A stretch of DNA of 64,000 nucleotides from Hyposmocoma kahamanoa. Its lineage: Eukaryota > Arthropoda > Insecta > Lepidoptera > Cosmopterigidae. The number at the start of each line of letters is the position of its first letter. The first letter of the stretch is position 1. A program made the position numbers and the translations under genes. Shown here piece by piece: positions 61,346 to 64,000 of this stretch. Location of the stretch: the NCBI RefSeq assembly GCF_003589595.1, contig NW_020653726.1:12453807-12517806 (forward strand), written 5' to 3'. Below the pieces are notes generated by a model, which saw only the letters and a list, made by a program, of their open reading frames with translations, searched no databases and was not told where the DNA came from.

Positions 61346-62061
61346 CCCGATGATAAAGTATTATTATAACTTCGGTTAACATACTTTTTGTTTTAAACAT
61401 AACTACATGAGTATAATTGCTTTGCAGTTTGTCGCTTTGTGTCCTCTATTATTTCGTATGCTAATATTTTCGTTCCACTAAAAAATTCACCATCGTTATT
61501 TAAATTCATAAACGCAACGAAGTTTTGTTCTTCCAGTTTGTAACATTTCTCTCGAGTTTTCTAAGTGATTTGCATAAGCGAGCATCGCTGTCGGGACGTT
61601 TATTTATTTTCCACAAGCGCTTGTCGCCGTTGGAGACCACCTTCTCTGCGACGAATATACAGTATTATATGTAATTTATTTTACATAATGGACACTGAAT
61701 ATATTGGTAGCTGCAACAATCAATAAATTGTTTACTGTATTTTTATATTTTCTAGTGGAAGTCGATGTACATAGTTCGTGAGTATCAAGCGGGGCGTGGT
61801 ATAGATTAACCGCCTTGTGTTTGGCTGGTGGTTTGCTTTTACAATTAGCTACTTTGTCGCTGTTAGCTGACAGTGGCCGTCATGAAAGTTCACGTTTTCT
61901 ACTACACACCGGTTTGTTTTGCTATATGAAAAAGTTGACCACATTATATTATAGTGGGGCCCCGCATTTGCGTCTATTGTCACGAAGCAATTCGTGCCGA
62001 AGTTGCTTTATTTTGCTCGCTAAAAAGGTATCGCGCTAATGTGGTGGTGACAATAGTGCAT
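61346..62061. other. Unassigned DNA
   Basis: A 74-codon frame at 61815-62039 has a hydrophobic start (MCLAGGLLLQLATLSLLADS), but no supporting splice or domain evidence. 61960-62040 is GC-richer. Confidence 0.3.
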
Positions 62062-62185
62062 AGGTTCCCAATCTTTTAGCTCACCGCCCACTTAGGCAAG
62101 ATAAAAAAAAATTCAACGCCCACCACCACAAAATAGTAATTAAAAACACGTTTTTTATATTAACTTAACACAAAAAAAACACATA
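62062..62185. repeat. hAT-like MITE, left-half copy
   Basis: Matches 58380-58500 (GGTTCCCAATCTTTTAGC onward) and breaks off at an A-rich stretch. Confidence 0.5.
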
Positions 62186-62187
62186 TA

Positions 62188-62250
62188 TTCGTCAGGTCCG
62201 CTGGATCATTCCGTGACTTAGTTGGCATGGCGCCTGCCACGGTTGGTATT
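62188..62250 (+). mobile_element. SINE S3 head, cut by a LINE insertion
   Basis: GTCAGGTCCGCTGGATCATTCC and an A box TGACTTAGTTGG match 21590-21620; the sequence then breaks at CCACGGTTGG, where the LINE tail begins. Confidence 0.6.
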
Positions 62251-64000
62251 GGTATTGGTATTCGTGCAACGGGCTGGTTTCCGCAACTCGACATCGAGGC
62301 GCCTATTTTGCGTGTGGTGGGTGCAGGGTCCTACTCGTGCCACCCAAGCTCCTCCAGGAATCTCAGCAGCCTCTTCGGTTTTCTGAAGACTTCGGGGAGC
62401 GACCTCGGCACGCCAAGGTACTTTGCCCTGTAGTTGGCCACATCGGAGCACTCTAGTAGGATGTGTGCGGCCGTTTCCTCCCCCTCCATGCACGCTCTGC
62501 ATAGAGGACTGTCCGTGATACCTAAATTGAAAAGGTGTTTATTGTATGGACCATGACCCGTTAGAGCGGCAGATAGAGTGCGCAGCTCTTGTCTTTCAAG
62601 TTTGATTAATTTACGAGATAGAATGGCGTTGAGCGTTGCGAGTGCTTCCCTAGCCTGTCTACAAACCGTAAGGGTTGTCCATATGTTATTATGAGAAGAT
62701 TTTGTACCTTTGAGTATAGTTGTTCTTGACCATTGGTTGGGGAGGGACACTATGGGTTCTGGCCCTACAGCATCCGTCTCCGACCCTTTTCTAGCTAGTT
62801 CGTCTGCTGCGTCGTTGCCACGTGAGCCGCTGTGTCCTTTAATCCATTGTAGAATTACGTGGTTGTGTGTACATACCTCCATGAGTGCTTGATGGCATTC
62901 ATATATAAGCCCTGAGTTAATGTCATAGCTGCTCAGCGCTTGAAGTACTGACATGCTTTCGGAGAGTAATCGAATGGAGTGATTCTTTACTCTTCTCGCT
63001 ATTATTGCTTCTGCTGCCAACTTGATACCCATACATTCAGCCTGGAATACTGTGTTGTGGTCACCAAGCGGTGTTGATATTCTGATGTTGAGGTCTTCTG
63101 AGAACACCCCAGTACCTGTTCCTGAGTTTGTTTTAGATCCGTCAATGAATACGCGGACCTCTCTGAGGTTTAGTCCTTCGTTGGGATCTTCAAACAATTG
63201 TATCCTGTATTTTTTGTCAAAAATGTATTGTTTTGGGATCCTATCCACAGTCGCCTCCAGTAGCGGTTCCTCTTTGACTATCTTGTAAAGAATATCTCTA
63301 TGTGGGGTCCTCATGTGCTTCCAAAGGCCGGCTCTCTTTAGTCGCACTGCTGTTGACGCCGCTTCCTGTCTGATAAACAGTGAGAGGGGTCGCAGGTCCA
63401 GCATCGCTTCGAGCGCCGCAGTTGGAGTTGTCTTCATGCAGCCGGTCGTCGCCATGCATGCTAGCCTTTGGAATTTGTCCAACTTGTTGGTAGCAGTCGT
63501 CAGCTTGGTTTGTGGCCACCAGGCTATCGCGCCATAACTAATCATAGGTCTTATCACCGTTGTGTATAGCCATTGTGTTATCTTGGGTGAAAGTCCCCAT
63601 TGTTTACCTACCATTCTACGGCATTGCCAGAAGGTGATAGTAGCTTTTTTAATTTTGTTGTCCAGGTTTTAATTTTGTTTTGTTTGTTCCAGTTTGTTCC
63701 AGTTCAACTTGTTGTCCAGAATTACTCCCAGGTACTTGACATCGGTTGATAATTGTATTTCTGTACTAAAGAGTTTGGGTAGTAGGTAGTTACCCAGTAA
63801 TCTTTTGTTTGTAAACATTACTAGTTCTATTTTTGTTAGGTTAACTGTTAGTTCATATGCTCTACACCAACTTTCCACAATCCGGAGTGCAGCTTGTGTG
63901 ATGTCACAGAGTGTACTGGCATAATTGCCTGTTATCAGTATGGCTATGTCATCAGCATAGCCTATTGTATAGAAATGTTCTTTGTTAAGGTTGGTGATGA
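62251..64000 (-). mobile_element. LINE with RNase H domain (LOA/I-like), runs off the right edge
   Basis: The minus-strand element has a 3' tail of (ACCAAT)n (62251-62270), a 3' untranslated region with GTCGAGTTGCGGAAACC, and the end of ORF2. The upstream part, including its 5' end, is beyond the window. Confidence 0.85.
62331..64000 (-). pseudogene. ORF2 of the RNase H-bearing LINE: RT end, RNase H and C-terminal domain, partial
   Basis: From the right edge: TIGYADDIAIL (about 63945-63977) is the RT catalytic box, then VKYLGVILDNKLNW (63700-63755). A short duplicated, stop-containing patch at 63655-63680 breaks the frame. The 427-codon frame 63614-62331 continues with RRMVGKQWGLSP, the RNase H domain (VFIDGSKTNSGTGTG about residue 159; QAECMGI; LLSESMSVL; WIKGHSGSRGNDAADELAR) and a C-terminal CCHC-like region (CRACMEGEETAAHILLEC). 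The third acidic position of RNase H is Glu (S-E-S) where Asp is usual. It ends EELGWHE. Confidence 0.82.

Noticed and set aside
61815..62039. Small secreted protein (hydrophobic start)
   Set aside because: The leader-like start is suggestive, but composition after it is irregular, there is no splice or homology support, and the surroundings are repeats.

Overview
The window looks like a piece of an AT-rich insect genome, most likely a moth or butterfly (Lepidoptera). The evidence is a spliced gustatory-receptor gene with GT-AG introns and a dense population of insect transposons: mariner, hAT, Ty3/gypsy, Penelope-like elements, LINEs of at least three kinds, tRNA-derived SINEs and many MITEs. 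There is no bacterial or plasmid organisation. The species assignment is inference; no sequence search was possible.

Host genes. Two genes are supported. (1) A four-exon gustatory receptor (9485-12590, + strand, 349 codons, all splice phases consistent, stop present). (2) The last two exons of a secreted or GPI-anchored protein with Ig-like character (exon 5460-5676 spliced in phase to 22929-23086, stop at 23086, AATAAA at 23246). If the splice between them is real, the receptor gene lies on the same strand inside a 17-kb intron of the second gene. A CpG-rich stretch at 28770-29066 may be the promoter and first exon of a further gene, but this is weak.

Layout. 1-5459: AT-rich DNA with a 140-bp tandem duplication, a 287-bp MITE, SINE pieces and an RTE-type LINE tail. 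5677-9484: intronic DNA with repeat-A and SINE copies and a divergent tandem array (7738-8620). 9485-12590: the receptor gene, with a 451-bp MITE and a foldback in its second intron. 12760-13760: a dead LINE. 13874-18415: a degraded Ty3/gypsy element with both LTRs and a TTAT target duplication. 18554-19446: a MITE containing a nested hAT element. 20180-22615: mariner remnant, palindromic MITE, SINE, and repeat A carrying another MITE. 23087-40000: mostly repeats and featureless AT-rich DNA, ending in a 400-N gap (39978-40377) flanked by mariner ends. 42480-43345: a dead LINE hit by repeat A. 46223-49181: a Penelope-like element split by a LINE on the other strand. 49500-56100: repeat-A copies, hairpins and SINE fragments. 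57820-58360: RTE remnant. 59493-60770: nearly intact mariner. 62256-64000: an RNase H-bearing LINE running off the right edge.

The main interest is the layering of insertions: at least seven insertions into older insertions can be read from target-site duplications or broken reading frames, giving a relative chronology. I did not see a new gene system; the best leads are the nested receptor gene, the split Penelope-like element with its inverted terminal repeats, and several long perfect or near-perfect hairpins.
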